From positions 98,454,988-98,518,987 of the forward strand of contig OY294045.1 of assembly GCA_958510825.1 (NCBI GenBank): 64,000 nt of DNA. The letters run 5' to 3'. A model generated the notes under the pieces. The model did not search any database. It saw only the letters and a program-made list of their open reading frames with translations, and was not told the origin of the DNA. The translations under genes were made by a program, and so were the position numbers. The stretch comes from Brachypterus glaber. Taxonomy: Eukaryota > Arthropoda > Insecta > Coleoptera > Kateretidae. Shown one piece after another: positions 10,978 to 22,101 of this stretch. Within the stretch, counting starts at the first letter, position 1. Every line of letters starts with the position of its first letter.

Positions 10978-13078
10978 CAATATTTTTTATTCGATTGTTA
11001 CTAATTATAATAAATTATTAAAATATACTTAATTTTAAATTGCAAAAAATATTTATTTTTACTGTTTTATTACTTATCGTATCTATCCAATCAAATCGCT
11101 AAAAAACAATCGAATCGTTTCTTTTGCGTGCGGTTTCATTTTCAAATTAAAAAAGCTATAGCTTGGTGATTAATTTCTGTTAAAATGTGTCTGTTATGAA
11201 AATACTAATACTTCCGAACCGTTCTATGAATATTATAAATATTGAAATTGATTTTACAATTGAAATTTTGTGTTTTTAATTTATTTTAGTGGATGAATAC
11301 AGATTAATCAGTTAACATATATTTTGAGGTTATGTTATAGAAGAAAATATGAAATATTCAGTGTATTTTAAAGGTAATTTTTGTCTAGTCATAGTATAAT
11401 ACCAATAAAACATGCAATGACTAATATCTAACTTGTAGTATGCTGCTTTCGTATAAGGACGAAATTACGCGAATCGCACCCGAACTGATGATATCTTCGC
11501 CTCTTACCATTTTTCTCAAACGAGTCACTACAAGTTTTATGGAAACTAACGTACAAAATATTGCATAACGAAAGACTATAGTCTAATACTAGTTTTAGTT
11601 ATTAGTACGCACTATTTTATTAGTTTGATTTTAGGGTCATAAATGAGATTTATAAGTATAAATTGTGAACAAAAAAAATATTCAGTTTATTTTACTTATA
11701 TACAATTATTCTCAGTGCTCAGAATACAAACTTGTAGTCTGTATCATCAACAAAAAACTTTTACACAATTATAGTAACATTAAGATTACTTTAAGTACTG
11801 AATGGTTCATTAAAAACTGAAAAACAAGGACACAGGTCGAAGAGGACAAAAATTAGATTATTTAAATAGCCACTAACACTAACTAGGTAGATTGAAAAAC
11901 GTTGTTTTGAAGAAATATGGCAACGTTTCTGAACTAAAATAATATTTACGTTATGCCACTTGATTTATGATCTTGATTTAAGCAAATAATACAAGCTCAA
12001 AAGATACATATTTAAAATAAATAGATGATATGAGATAAATTCTGTTTCGTGATCAAGTGTGTGAGGCCGAAGATTATTGAATATTGGATGAGTCTGATGA
12101 TGAGTGGTGCTTATTCTAGCGAGGCTTGCTTGATGAAGGGAAAATAGTCAGACCTTGGGTTATCCGTTATTGTTGTCGTAACAACAAGTGCATCGATCGA
12201 GTCGTACAATGAATCGACATATCAAAATTGACAGCGGATGACAGGGCAGCATTATTCGTGTAAACAAGTTTGGTTTCGCGTGTAGCCTACACGGCTTAGG
12301 GTACATCTATCCGGCCGCGGTTCTCAGTATTAATGTGTAGAGACTTATTCTTGATAAATAAAACAAACCATGGCAACAGTAACAGCAAAACAAGATAGAT
12401 TTAGAGTGTGTGCGTAAAGGTTTTAAAGTTTATCAAGTTGGTAATATATTTGACTGTACCCTAGATGAAGATCCCGGAATCAAATAAATTAAAAACCACA
12501 TACAAACCACATCGAACTGCTACTAAAGCGAGCTTGTACACTTTATAAACCACAATTCTCCAGGACCACTTTAATTGTGATTCTCTAGTTATGAAAGGTA
12601 CATCCATGTACACCCATGGGTGTTTCAGGTGCACTTGGTCCAGTGGTGATACGTCAAGCTACGGTTGTAATTTAATCGTATACAGTGCGATTATAAAGTG
12701 CCGAACAGTTTGAAAAGAAAATACTCTTCGTTTGAAGCCACGCCTTTGTTAGAGTTGTGCGCAACAAGCCCATGTGATTGATACGTACAACAGCTCAGTG
12801 GCCAGTAAAACGCACACAGCTTTCTTGCATTTTCTCATCGCTAATGCCAGTTTTGCATTAAAAAGTGCTCGGCACTTTATAATCGCACGGTAGATATGGG
12901 ACAAAATTCAGTAATGGGAGAAAATATGTCTCTAGCTCCAAAAAAATTTAAATATGGCTTTTTGTGCAATTTAGTTAATGAAATGTCTTCAATATTAACT
13001 GGTTTTGATACTCAGTTACTAATAGCTTCTGTAAATATCGTCTGTTTTGAAAATTTGATATATTAACCTAAAAAACGT
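10978..13078. other. mostly unassigned AT-rich stretch
   Basis: Apart from the MITE at 12683-12890, it holds a loose hairpin (ACTTGTAGT 11431-11439 with ACTACAAGT 11527-11535) and a short GTGTAGCCTACAC palindrome near 12279. No coding frame was recognised. Confidence 0.4.
12683..12890 (+). mobile_element. Tc1/mariner-type MITE, copy 1 of 3 (208 bp)
   Basis: Flanked by TA on both sides (12681-12682 and 12891-12892). The left terminus CAGTGCGATTATAAAGTGCC is repeated inverted at the right with one change near the tip. The interior is shared with the copies at 33.1 and 37.9 kb in the same orientation. TA duplication plus a CAGTG-type terminus is typical of Tc1/mariner. No coding capacity. Confidence 0.9.
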
Positions 13079-14290
13079 AACGACGGTCCCTTGTCTCCAG
13101 CAACCTTTTTTGACATACAATCCATATTTGTATGTAGATTACCTTAATTGAACTTTGCAAAATATTTTTTAATTAATCTAAGAACTGTTAATTTACGTCA
13201 TAAGACTTATTTACTTGGAAAATCTTATACTGGTTTGAATAAAAAAAATAATAACTTATGTCTCCCAATTTAAATCGAGCGCTTCTTATATTAGTAAAAT
13301 CCGACACTGCTAGAATGCCGATCGTGGTACGTTAAAATTATTAGTAGAATATCAGTACCAAGTATTTTCATTACGTGTTAAGAGCGGTAAGTACTTCTAA
13401 TTGTAAATATGCATTTAATAAATTTAGTTTAAGCGATGTTATTTTAATGCGTATTTTTTTAATGAATAACGCCGGTCCCTAATATTATCTTAATTGTTTT
13501 TGATTATATCTCAGACTAAACATTTTAGATTTGTACAATAACATACACAATACGTAACCTAAAATTTGCAGGAACTGATCTCAAAGACCTTGATCCAAAT
13601 CCCACTAATTGTGTCTAAACGCAACGACCGTCGCGACGGTCCCTTGTAACGACGGTCCCCACGAAAAGGAACCGTTGTTGCTAACATAGGGAACGTCGTT
13701 ACATATTTGAAAAATTATGCAAATTATTACTCTGTTAACATTGTTCTTTCTAAAACTCTTGCAGAATAAAGAAATAAATATATTGCAAGCTCAAAAAAAC
13801 AATATAATGCCTAAAATTAATCTTAGAGAAAGCCAATTGGATAAAAAGGGGAGTGAGAAATATAAAAAATATTATATTAAAAATATTATTTTATTTTTAA
13901 ATTGAGAAAATTTGGTCCCGTTGCTAAGAACAACGGTCTCTATAAAAAAAAATAACGACAGTCCCTATAAATAATAACGACGGTCCCTTTAAGAATAATA
14001 AAATTGTTGCTAATCAACTGTATGTACAATCCTCTTGGATTTGATCTTTTATTACAATATGAACAATAACTATGACAATTTTTTCTTTTTTTAATAATTT
14101 TTTTTTTTAATTTATAATTATTAAACCAATTTATACCATTATTAAATTTTATCCCATATTTTAAATATTTTTACTTGAGGCTGTCGGTGGATGGAGTGGC
14201 CCTAATACGGCTTAGACACAATTAATACCCGAATACCATCAGGTAGATAATAGACCCATTGTTACGACATTCCCCGGTCGTTACGGCCCA
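13079..14290. repeat. cluster of AACGACGGTCCC words
   Basis: The word or a close variant occurs near 13079, 13468, 13621, 13648, 13669 (inverted), 13688 (inverted), 13914, 13931, 13954, 13977 and 14260. The intervals are AT-rich and unequal. At 13626-13642 it forms a CGACCGTCGCGACGGTC hairpin. The small frame at 13717-13905 shows no family features. Confidence 0.6.
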
Positions 14291-14332
14291 ATATGAATCC
14301 GGGCAAAAACGGCCGGTGTTCTCCTGTAATTG

Positions 14333-15245
14333 GCAAGATCGTACGAATGAATTCGGATACCAATTCACGTCTCACGAGAACTACTCGTTTAGGACATAAA
14401 TTGTCCAGTCTCTTTTAAATTTGGCAACACATGTTGCAAACAAATTAGGCTGCAGAAAAAAAACTGGATTAAAATTCTGATCAGTAATCACATTGTAATA
14501 GAATCCTTCCATAACGAAGTGGAAGGTTTACTTTTACATCGGCACTACTACTAAGAGTGAAATCTTCGCCGAAAAGTCAAAATCTTTGACCACGTTTTTT
14601 TCACATTTCTCGATGTTTTAGACCATTCTGAGTCGAAATCAGTAAAAAAAAATTTTGCGTCCGTCTGTCTGTCTGTCTGTCTGTCTGCGTGTAAACTGTC
14701 TAACTCCATTTCTACATGAGATATCGACTTGCGGTTTTTGCATATTCTTTCTTATCGTATTCCGAAGAGCTGATTAGATTTTGGGGGTAAACCATTGGGG
14801 TAAGTGTGTAAAAATAGGGTAAAACTCCTATTTTTAGCGTTTTTTGTTTATAATTAGGGCAATTATTATTTAATTTGGTTAATTTAGCACTTATATAAAA
14901 GATAATTTTAAATTGGTCAAAAAAATTTATAAACAACGTTTTCCTAAAACGCATTGTTTTCGAGATATTGGCGTTTAAAGCAGTAAATGGTTTTTTTAGC
15001 ATATCTCACATATTTATAACCAGATTTCAAAAAATTATATTTTAAATAAAAGCTCCCTATAAAAAATGTTATATACAGTTTTTTGCTAGAATATAATGTT
15101 TTAAAGATACAGAATTTAAAATCAAACAAAACACCTAGTTTGAAATTTGCTAACTAGATGGCTCTAGTGTACAATAGTGCCGATGTTTTGACAGGGTGCT
15201 TGCAACGTTTCATCTAGTTCTTGATTAAAATATTTTACAAAAAAA
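14333..15245 (+). repeat. repeat R3 copy 1, split by a HINE insertion
   Basis: Left part 14333-14534 and right part 15219-15245 together match the uninterrupted copy at 15897-16078. Shared words include GAATTCGGATAC, TTCACGTCT, CATGTTGC and TTAAAATATTTTAC. Confidence 0.7.
14535..15218 (-). mobile_element. HINE copy B, inserted in R3
   Basis: Same family and orientation as copy A, including five GTCT repeats near 14660. The terminal hairpin has lost part of one arm (GGCACTACTACTAAGAGTGAAATC replaces the full stem; only one GCC half remains). It sits within R3, whose empty form is at about 16.05 kb. Confidence 0.7.
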
Positions 15246-15394
15246 ATATCTGGGGTCAAGTCAACAGAAACATAAGGTATGAAAATCAGATTGACTATAG
15301 CGTGTAAAAAAGCATACAACGCATAATTAGTTAAAGTTCATGAATACGGGAATTGATACTTTAATGATGTCAATGAAAATAAGGATTATTTATT

Positions 15395-15885
15395 TTTCTA
15401 TTTTGCGACTCTTATAAGCTCATAATCACGCGCATTTTGCGTATTCTTATAGGCCAATAAGAGGTCTGTACTTTTTGTTCTTTTGGGTTGGCAACAGACC
15501 TGGCCTATCGCTTGACGTTTTCCGTGCAAATGTCAATGTCGCTTTAATTTAATTTTTATTTTTACCATGTTAAAATTGTGACTTGGTTAATTGCAGTAAA
15601 AAAGAGAAGAGATGACTATAAAATATATCAAAATATCATTTGTTCTTAGAATTTTAAACATGGTGTAAACTGTAATGCCAATCCAAAACAAAATTCCCTA
15701 AATAAGTCATCAATTTAAATGTAAGTTTTTTTTAAATTTTAGAGCAAAATAGAAAAAATTGTATAAAGCACTTGTTTCATAACACGTTTTTAGCGCACTA
15801 GTACTTTAGAAAACTCGCCGCAAGCGGCTCCTTTTCTAAACTTGTACTCGTGTGCTAAAAACGAATATTATGGAACTAGTACTTT
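15395..15885 (+). mobile_element. repeat S copy 1, hairpin-ended
   Basis: Starts near TCTTATAAGCTCATAATCA, runs through TTGGGTTGGCAACA and a central AT-rich body, and ends in the hairpin at 15778-15872. Matching copies are at 31924-32350 (opposite orientation) and 58285-58690. No coding frame. Superfamily unknown. Confidence 0.7.
15778..15872. repeat. GA-punctuated hairpin 3
   Basis: CATAACACGTTTTTAGC pairs with GCTAAAAACGAATATTATG. The inner core is GCCGC-AA-GCGGC. On the minus strand the core is bounded by GGAG and CGAG in the same orientation, the same plan as hairpin 6 at 31.9 kb. Confidence 0.75.
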
Positions 15886-15896
15886 AAAATACTATT

Positions 15897-16078
15897 GAAG
15901 ATCCTACAAATAAATTCGGATACGATTCACGTCTTACGAAAACCTGGCAACATGTGTTGCAAAATAATTAGGCTATAGAAAAAAATGGATTAAAGTTCGG
16001 ATCAGTAATCCACAGTGGATAAAAGATTTACTCCATAACTAAATGGAATGTTTACTTTTCTTGGTTAAAATATTTTAC
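15897..16078 (+). repeat. repeat R3 copy 2, uninterrupted
   Basis: Matches the two halves of R3 at 14.3-15.2 kb, reading directly through TTTACTTTTCTTGGTTAAAA where copy 1 carries the HINE. Confidence 0.7.
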
Positions 16079-16082
16079 TATA

Positions 16083-16381
16083 CAGGGTGATCAATAGTGC
16101 ACAAATTTTGTCCGTCTTGGCACGCCTATGGATAAATTCAAAAAAATAAATTAACAAAAACTTATTGCCTTTATTAATACTAGTATATATGAAAAAGCTT
16201 GTCTCTCTAGCTTAAATGGTACCAGAGTTATTAATTAAAAACCTTATTTTTATTACAAGTTTAAAGGGCTGTAGCTTCCTTAGGGCTCATTTGCGGAACA
16301 ACCTTTATAGGAACGTTTTTTGATATTTTTGGATTCAGAATCACCTCTTAAATTTTGGCATGGCAGTTATGGATCACCCTG
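16083..16381 (+). mobile_element. TA-flanked MITE with CAGGGTGATC ends (299 bp)
   Basis: TA at 16081-16082 and 16382-16383. The left terminus CAGGGTGATCAATA pairs with the right GGATCACCCTG. A truncated relative covers 19848-19986. Ends reading TACAGGGTG are typical of insect Tc1/mariner-derived MITEs. Confidence 0.75.
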
Positions 16382-16504
16382 TATTTCGTGTATCCATACC
16401 AATGAACTAATAACTCTTCTCTCTAGAATACGCATACCGTTAATATAAAGTATCGCCAACATCTCGGTTTGTTTGTAAACAAATAGTAGGTATATTCAGG
16501 CCTG

Positions 16505-16536
16505 AACAATAACAGTTACCAGTAACTGTTATTGTT
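16505..16536. repeat. 32-bp near-perfect palindrome
   Basis: AACAATAACAGTTAC and its exact reverse complement are separated by 2 bp. It contains TAACAG/TAACTG words like Myb sites on both strands; function unknown. Confidence 0.8.
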
Positions 16537-16683
16537 GTCTCTGTTAGAACAAAGCTGTGCGAGTAAGACAGACAAATGTATATGTTGGCTACGTTTTTGT
16601 CAGTTTGTACAAATGAAATGCCTGTTCTAGATAGAAGAGTTTTTAGTTCGTTGATCCATACCTACATTAATTATTTTGTTTGG

Positions 16684-16740
16684 ACTTACGTCTCCATAGT
16701 TCCGTATCAAGACTTACCTGAAAAGAAAAGAAAACAATGA
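16684..16740 (-). promoter_or_regulatory. candidate recursive splice site with 28-nt RS-exon
   Basis: On the minus strand a long pyrimidine tract (TTGTTTTCTTTTCTTTTCAG) is followed directly by GTAAGT (16717-16712). This is the joined 3'/5' splice-site consensus of insect ratchet points. A second full donor, GAC followed by GTAAGT, lies 28 nt downstream (GTAAGT at 16689-16684), as expected for an RS-exon. The 28 nt are open in one frame, so a microexon that regenerates a donor is an alternative. The surroundings have no other exon signals. If used, the host gene is on the minus strand and spans this region as an intron. Confidence 0.55.
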
Positions 16741-17137
16741 ATTAGTTTAATGTTAAAAGAAAGCATAGACACTTAATTAAAATTAATTAAAATATAATTT
16801 TTCCAATGCCCCATTAACCCAATGCATAAGGTAATTACCCGAGTTCCGCCTTCTTAATTAACAAAAACAGATATTTGATCAGATAAAACAATAGAACGCG
16901 ATAATTGTTGTGTCCCGCATTCCGATTCGCCATAATTATCGCATTGCTGCCAACATTAGCATACACAGTGAATTACACTTCCAAATAAAGTAACCCTCTC
17001 TTCAGTTACAGCGTGGCCTTTGAATGGGACGGGTGTATTTTTCTTGGCACATTCCAGTGCAGCGAATTTGACATCTTTTATAATGTGCCTTGTGTATTTT
17101 TGTTTTACCATCTTCTATAATGTGCCTAGAGTATTTT

Positions 17138-17282
<145 letters not shown>

Positions 17283-17429
17283 CTCTCTTACTCAGCTTAT
17301 TAGAAGCTCTGAGATTATGAAAGTTAAAGTTCTAGAATAGGGCAAAACAAAAGTGTAATGAAAAATAGAGACCAGTAAACTAATTATTACTGGTCTGCAT
17401 TATAAATAATTAATTTTCGCTAGAGGGCG

Positions 17430-17745
17430 CCACCGATTAAAATGTCAAAATGGCTGAACTGCTGTTAGATAGATAGATAAATTTTGTTTCCACAAAAAAA
17501 ATAACATAATTATTGTAGTGGAAAGTAACAATAATAAAAATATACATTAAAATACATTAAAATAATTAAAATAATTTTAAAGTAACAATAATTAAAGCAG
17601 GTACATAGAAACATAGTTGTCATGATAAACACCAAAGTACTTTGATAAACACGAATATAATCTAATATATTTTGTTTAAAAAACCTAAATGTACAGTTTT
17701 AGTCAATGTTTTTTACTTTTGAGACTGAGAAGGATAATAAATGTT
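17430..17745 (+). repeat. repeat R4 copy 1
   Basis: Shares ATGTCAAAATGGCTGAACTG, CACCAAAGTACTTTGATAAACAC and GACTGAGAAGGATAAT-type segments with an inverted copy at 41580-41735. About 145 bp of AT-rich sequence (about 17470-17610) is extra in this copy. Confidence 0.65.
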
Positions 17746-18519
17746 ATAAACGGTGCCTTGTGAGCTATCAACAAATGCTTTTGTGGTTGTTTTTTTGGGT
17801 TACGCGTAAGTAAAAGTTTTTTTTTTATGATTGTGCTTCTCTTCTTGTGAAATGCAGGAAATATTAGTGGTAAATATGAAAAGAACTAAAAAACAAAGCA
17901 TTATAGTATTATTTTCTTCATTTGATTTCAAATATCCAGGTTTCAAAAAAAAAAAAAGTACTTTATCTTTAAATAAAAACAGTTGCTAATAAAATAGTAT
18001 ACAGGTATCTACTATTTCGTATACCCTATTTTACCACCTCTTTGGATCTTCTAGCACCTAAACGAACCCGATCTAGAACCTGGTGATTGAAAAATACCTT
18101 AATTTAAATGTATTTTAAAACATATATAAAATATAGCTGGCAAAAAATAATGAAATACAAATGGTCACCAGATTATTAAGTTTTAAATAGTAACTTTGAA
18201 TAGCTTAAGTTATTTTGAAATGTAGAGCACGATAAATTGTTGCCTCGTTATGCAATCAAGTCTGATATTAATTAGAGTTAATGGTACGTTGGCCATGTTT
18301 TCTACATAAAGTCGAGAAAAGCCTAATAAGCAAATCTCAACACACGAACCAGCATGATTAATACAAAACTGATAATCGAGGTTTTCTCACATATGTACAC
18401 TTAGAATTTGTTGCACGACTTTTTTTTACAAATTTTTTGTTTTAAATTGCAAATTTAAATTTTTTACAAATGTTTAGTTTTAAATTACATGTTTTGTAAT
18501 TATTATTATTTTTTAATTA
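17746..18519. other. AT-rich stretch, nothing recognised
   Basis: No coding frame, terminal repeats or RNA gene were recognised. Confidence 0.4.
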
Positions 18520-18671
18520 GGGGACGTTCAAGTATTACGTAACGCTCCTGGGGGGGGTGGGGGTCATTTTGGAGTGTTACGCCCATGTTAATGGTATAGG
18601 AAAATAGCGTTACAGGGGGGAGGGGTCCAAAATGAGCAAAATTTAAGTTACGTAATACTTGAAAGTTCCCC
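18520..18671. mobile_element. Harbinger-type MITE family a, complete (152 bp)
   Basis: Termini GGGGACGTTCAAGTATTACG and its inverted partner CTTGAAAGTTCCCC. Flanked by TTA on the left and TAA on the right, compatible with a 3-bp TWA target. Internal G-runs surround a TTACGCCCATG word. A left-truncated copy lies at 58185-58284. Confidence 0.75.
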
Positions 18672-18726
18672 TAAGTGTAATGGCATGAGGATATTTTCTA
18701 GTCTTTCTTTAAGCTAAGGCTCATAA

Positions 18727-18866
18727 TATATTAAATAGTTATTTGCGCTCCTAGTATAGGTAAGTGAATTTTTCTGTGAGGTCGTATTTTGTGGACCGAA
18801 CCGGAGCTGAGGTCCATAAACACGACCGAATGGATGTTTGTTTCCGTATTTTACTATTTAATATAG
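18727..18866. repeat. GA-punctuated hairpin 4
   Basis: Outer arms ATATTAAATAGT/ACTATTTAATAT enclose GGTCGT/ACGACC and GTGGACC/GGTCCAT. In the middle, GA follows GGACC on the left and precedes GGTCC on the right, both on the plus strand. Confidence 0.7.
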
Positions 18867-19847
18867 TTGGTATATCCAGTAATATGGTGGGTAAAACCAA
18901 AAATCCGGTTATAATTACTATTACATTGTAATTTACAATAGTTTTATAATTTAGCCTAATAGTGTTTGTAACACTTCTATATTTTATTACATGTTTAACT
19001 AGATAATAAGTAGGTACAGCCTGGTTTCTGGATGTACAATCATTTGAAATAGTTTGCCCTTGACTAGTTTTTCAGTAGTAGATTTTTTTTCTTTTAAATT
19101 ATGAGTAACATACTTTTTCTTAAACGTGCAAAGAATATAAATACATCACGAGGGAAGTAAAAAATGTGTTTATTATTAAACAAATTAAAAAGATGTAACA
19201 TTTCTAGGCTATTAAATATTTGTTTATCTTAATCTTAAATTACCAGATAGTAATATATTTAGCTCAGTCTAAAAATATTAATAATTTTATTACTATTATA
19301 CAGATGTAAACGTAGTTTTGTTCGTAAAAAAATACGAGATTAAACATCTTCTGGATAATAATAAAGCATCTGTTTAATTTTTTTGTGCCACGCCTTTCTG
19401 GACCTGCTACTGGTAATTAACACAAATGTCTTCTTTCATTAAGATCAGGTTGAGGGTAAAAAGAGCTTTCTATGAGTAAGTCTCCAAAAAACAAAATGAG
19501 ATAAGCCTAACTGTATAATCTTTTCTTTTTAAACTTAATATAGCTTATTCGCATCGCATCGCATGTAATACATAACAAGAATTGTAAAAAGGGAACAAAA
19601 TATCTGTATACAAAATTCCACAAAAATCTATATATCTGTTTTTTGTTATTATATTATAGTATTGTTTATGATACCGTACTAGCAGACTTGTAGCAACATA
19701 TTTTCTGTCATAAACTTGGCCTCTTCAACTAATTCTGGTAGTATATTCGTCATCGCTTTCGATTGACAATTTAGCTAAAAGCAAAATTTTAAGTATTATA
19801 GTTATCGTACTTTTTATAGAATCAAATTAATACTTTTCAGTTTTTAT
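18867..19847. other. AT-rich stretch, nothing recognised
   Basis: No coding frame or structured repeat was recognised. Confidence 0.4.
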
Positions 19848-19986
19848 GACCATTACCAGAGTTATTAATTAAAAACTTTATTTTTATTACGATTACGAGG
19901 ACCAACCTTTATAGGATTTTTTTTTGATATTTTTGAACGTAGAATCACGTCTTAAATTTTGACATGCCAGTTATTGATCACCCTGT
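19848..19986 (+). mobile_element. truncated copy of the CAGGGTGATC MITE
   Basis: Matches the right half of the element at 16083-16381 (ACCAGAGTTATTAATTAAAA, then TTTATAGGA, then TTGATCACCCTG). The left end is missing. Confidence 0.7.
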
Positions 19987-19994
19987 ATATTGTG

Positions 19995-20088
19995 TAATAT
20001 TATCAGTAGTCGGCGTAAACTCAGTTACGCTAGAGTCGACACGGCGCCTATGCGAGCACTGGAAATTCGCCGATGACTGATTATATTA
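19995..20088. repeat. hairpin with 21-bp arms
   Basis: TAATATTATCAGTAGTCGGC and CCGATGACTGATTATATTA are inverted partners with few mismatches, around a ~52-bp GC-richer loop. The spacers do not clearly follow the GA plan. Confidence 0.65.
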
Positions 20089-20095
20089 CTAATCT

Positions 20096-21057
20096 AGTAT
20101 AGGGCATTTTATTTATTTTAAAATGAAATCTCCGTCAATAAATATATTAACTTTTACTAAAAAATCCTAGTATTATTTATTTACTTTGTAATAATACCTT
20201 CTAATATTGAATGTAAATCTCTCCAAAATAAACAAAAACTAAAAATACATTTAATTTTTTTCTATTAGTTATAATTATCATGTAGGTTATACAAACACGA
20301 GGTTAATGAAGCAAACATTTTGGTTCCATTAATAAATTAAAAAAATCCTAAATGCTGTCTTAAAATATTTTCGGAACATTGAGTAACTCATCAACATATT
20401 TTAACCATTTCCTGTCCATTATTACTTTTACAGGCAATTAATAGGGAAAGTAATGGCAATATAAGATGACAATAAGCAAAACTGCATACGTGATATTTAT
20501 TGTCCACTTATTTAAACAATTACACAGACATACACGGAAAAAAAAAATTATAGCTAGGAGCGCTATAACACACATACCAAGCAAATTATAATCGCTTATT
20601 ATATAAATACAAGGCTTTCTCTTACAATTATGGCAGTCAGTGTAAAAATTTATATGAAATACTTTAATTGTTTAGTGAATAATAAAATATAACAAATAGT
20701 ATGGCATTTATAGCTTAAATAGATTTAATTATTGTCCGTGCTAATAATTTTTATAATATAATAAAATTTCTGTAAATTTATAATAGTGCCTGTAATAAAT
20801 ATAATCGTGTCTGTAATATATATAATCGTTTCCAATTTATTTTTAACATTATTAGTTATTGTGTCCCTTATAATCTATAGCTTAAATCACTATAATTTGC
20901 CACTGTTACAAAATATCTTATAATGTATAGCGCAGAGCCCACTAATTTCTTTCCGTGTACAACGGAAAAGGACTTTGTAACCTAAGAAGTGACTCTTATA
21001 GTTTTTTATGCTTCTTCTAAAAATCACTTCCAATTTTTTCACTCGAGTCTGTTTTTT
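20096..21057. other. AT-rich stretch, nothing recognised
   Basis: Contains several TATAATCG/CTATAAT words but no clear tandem repeat, gene or terminal repeat. Confidence 0.35.
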
Positions 21058-21153
21058 TACATCGGCACTTAGTACTACTAAGAGTGCCGATATATTGAAA
21101 TCTTCGCCGAAAAGTCAAAATTTTTGACCATGTTTTTTTCATATTTCTCGACG
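21058..21153 (-). mobile_element. HINE copy C, cut by assembly gap
   Basis: Carries the terminal hairpin (ACATCGGCACT to AGTGCCGATAT) and the GTCAAAATTTTTGACCATG segment, then runs into Ns. The rest is unseen. Confidence 0.75.
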
Positions 21154-21353
21154 NNNNNNNNNNNNNNNNNNNNNNNNNNNNNNNNNNNNNNNNNNNNNNN
21201 NNNNNNNNNNNNNNNNNNNNNNNNNNNNNNNNNNNNNNNNNNNNNNNNNNNNNNNNNNNNNNNNNNNNNNNNNNNNNNNNNNNNNNNNNNNNNNNNNNNN
21301 NNNNNNNNNNNNNNNNNNNNNNNNNNNNNNNNNNNNNNNNNNNNNNNNNNNNN
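21154..21353. other. assembly gap (200 N)
   Basis: Exactly 200 undetermined bases, probably a placeholder length. Sequence on the two sides belongs to different elements, so true distance and order are not assured. Confidence 0.99.
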
Positions 21354-21572
21354 TTAAGGGCCAAATTATCGACCTCTTGTTAAAGTTGCGGTTAGCGTTA
21401 TCTGGTTGTTAACGTAAAAAATTACTATTTTGAATGTCTTGTTAGCAATAACAAGAGGATAAATTTAGCTAACAGGAATAATTTTAACAGCCACTTATTT
21501 TTGCCTGTTAGTATGTTTAACATGAGGATAACCTCAAAATTTATTTTTGTCAAATTTTAAGCGAGATTAAAT

Positions 21573-21802
21573 ATGAACTTAGAAGATATATTTGATGTCG
21601 ATATTTTTGAGTCTGATTCAGACGAGGATATAGAGGATTTTCAAAATATTGTTAATAGAAGACCCAGAACAATACACCAAAGGCCTAACCATTTAAACTA
21701 TTGGGATGATCTAGACTTTACGAATAGATTTAGGTTGTCCAAAGAGACAGTGCAATTTTTATTAGTTCAAATTGAAGAAACAATTGGACATAATACAGAA
21801 AG
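21573..21802 (+). pseudogene. HARBI1-like transposase, first exon only
   Basis: The frame starts at an ATG after AAAT and reads MNLEDIFDVDIFESDSDEDI, an acidic N-terminus, then RRPRTIHQRPNHLNYWDDLD and FTNRFRLSKETVQFLL. The last matches the region just before the nuclease domain in HARBI1-like proteins (an 'xxRFRLSKETV' motif). The reading frame meets TAA only 4 bases beyond AAAG, and that junction is a strong donor (AG followed by GTAAGG), so the exon probably ends at 21802. HARBI1-like proteins are usually about 350-440 residues; only about 76 are present. No downstream exon with the catalytic aspartates was found before the right TIR, so no nuclease can be made. Confidence 0.78.
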
Positions 21803-22026
21803 GTAAGGAAGGTTAAAGGTCATCTATAAAAAACGTCACTCGATAATCTCACATAGGATAGCCTCAACAGCCCAAAATGGTATATATATATATCCCTAGT
21901 CTGGCCTTATATCCAATTTATGTCCCATTATGGGATATCCCAATGATTTCCTTTCTAATGTCCTTGGGATATCCTTAGTATATCCCTTTTTAGGATATAC
22001 TTAAAACCTAATTAAGAATAGCCTAT

Positions 22027-22101
22027 GGATATCCCAATTAGGATAGCCTAAGGATATCCCAATTAGGACAGCCAATGTATATCCCAATTAGGATATCCAT
22101 A
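22027..22101. repeat. 25-bp tandem repeat of palindromic GGATATCC units
   Basis: Three units of 25 bp built on GGATATCCCAATTAGGA. Related TATCC words extend from about 21880 to 22120, and the order inverts near 22095 (GGATATCCATAGGCTATCC). Confidence 0.75.

Noticed and set aside
21017..21364. Frames through the N run
   Set aside because: Undetermined bases give no evidence of coding.
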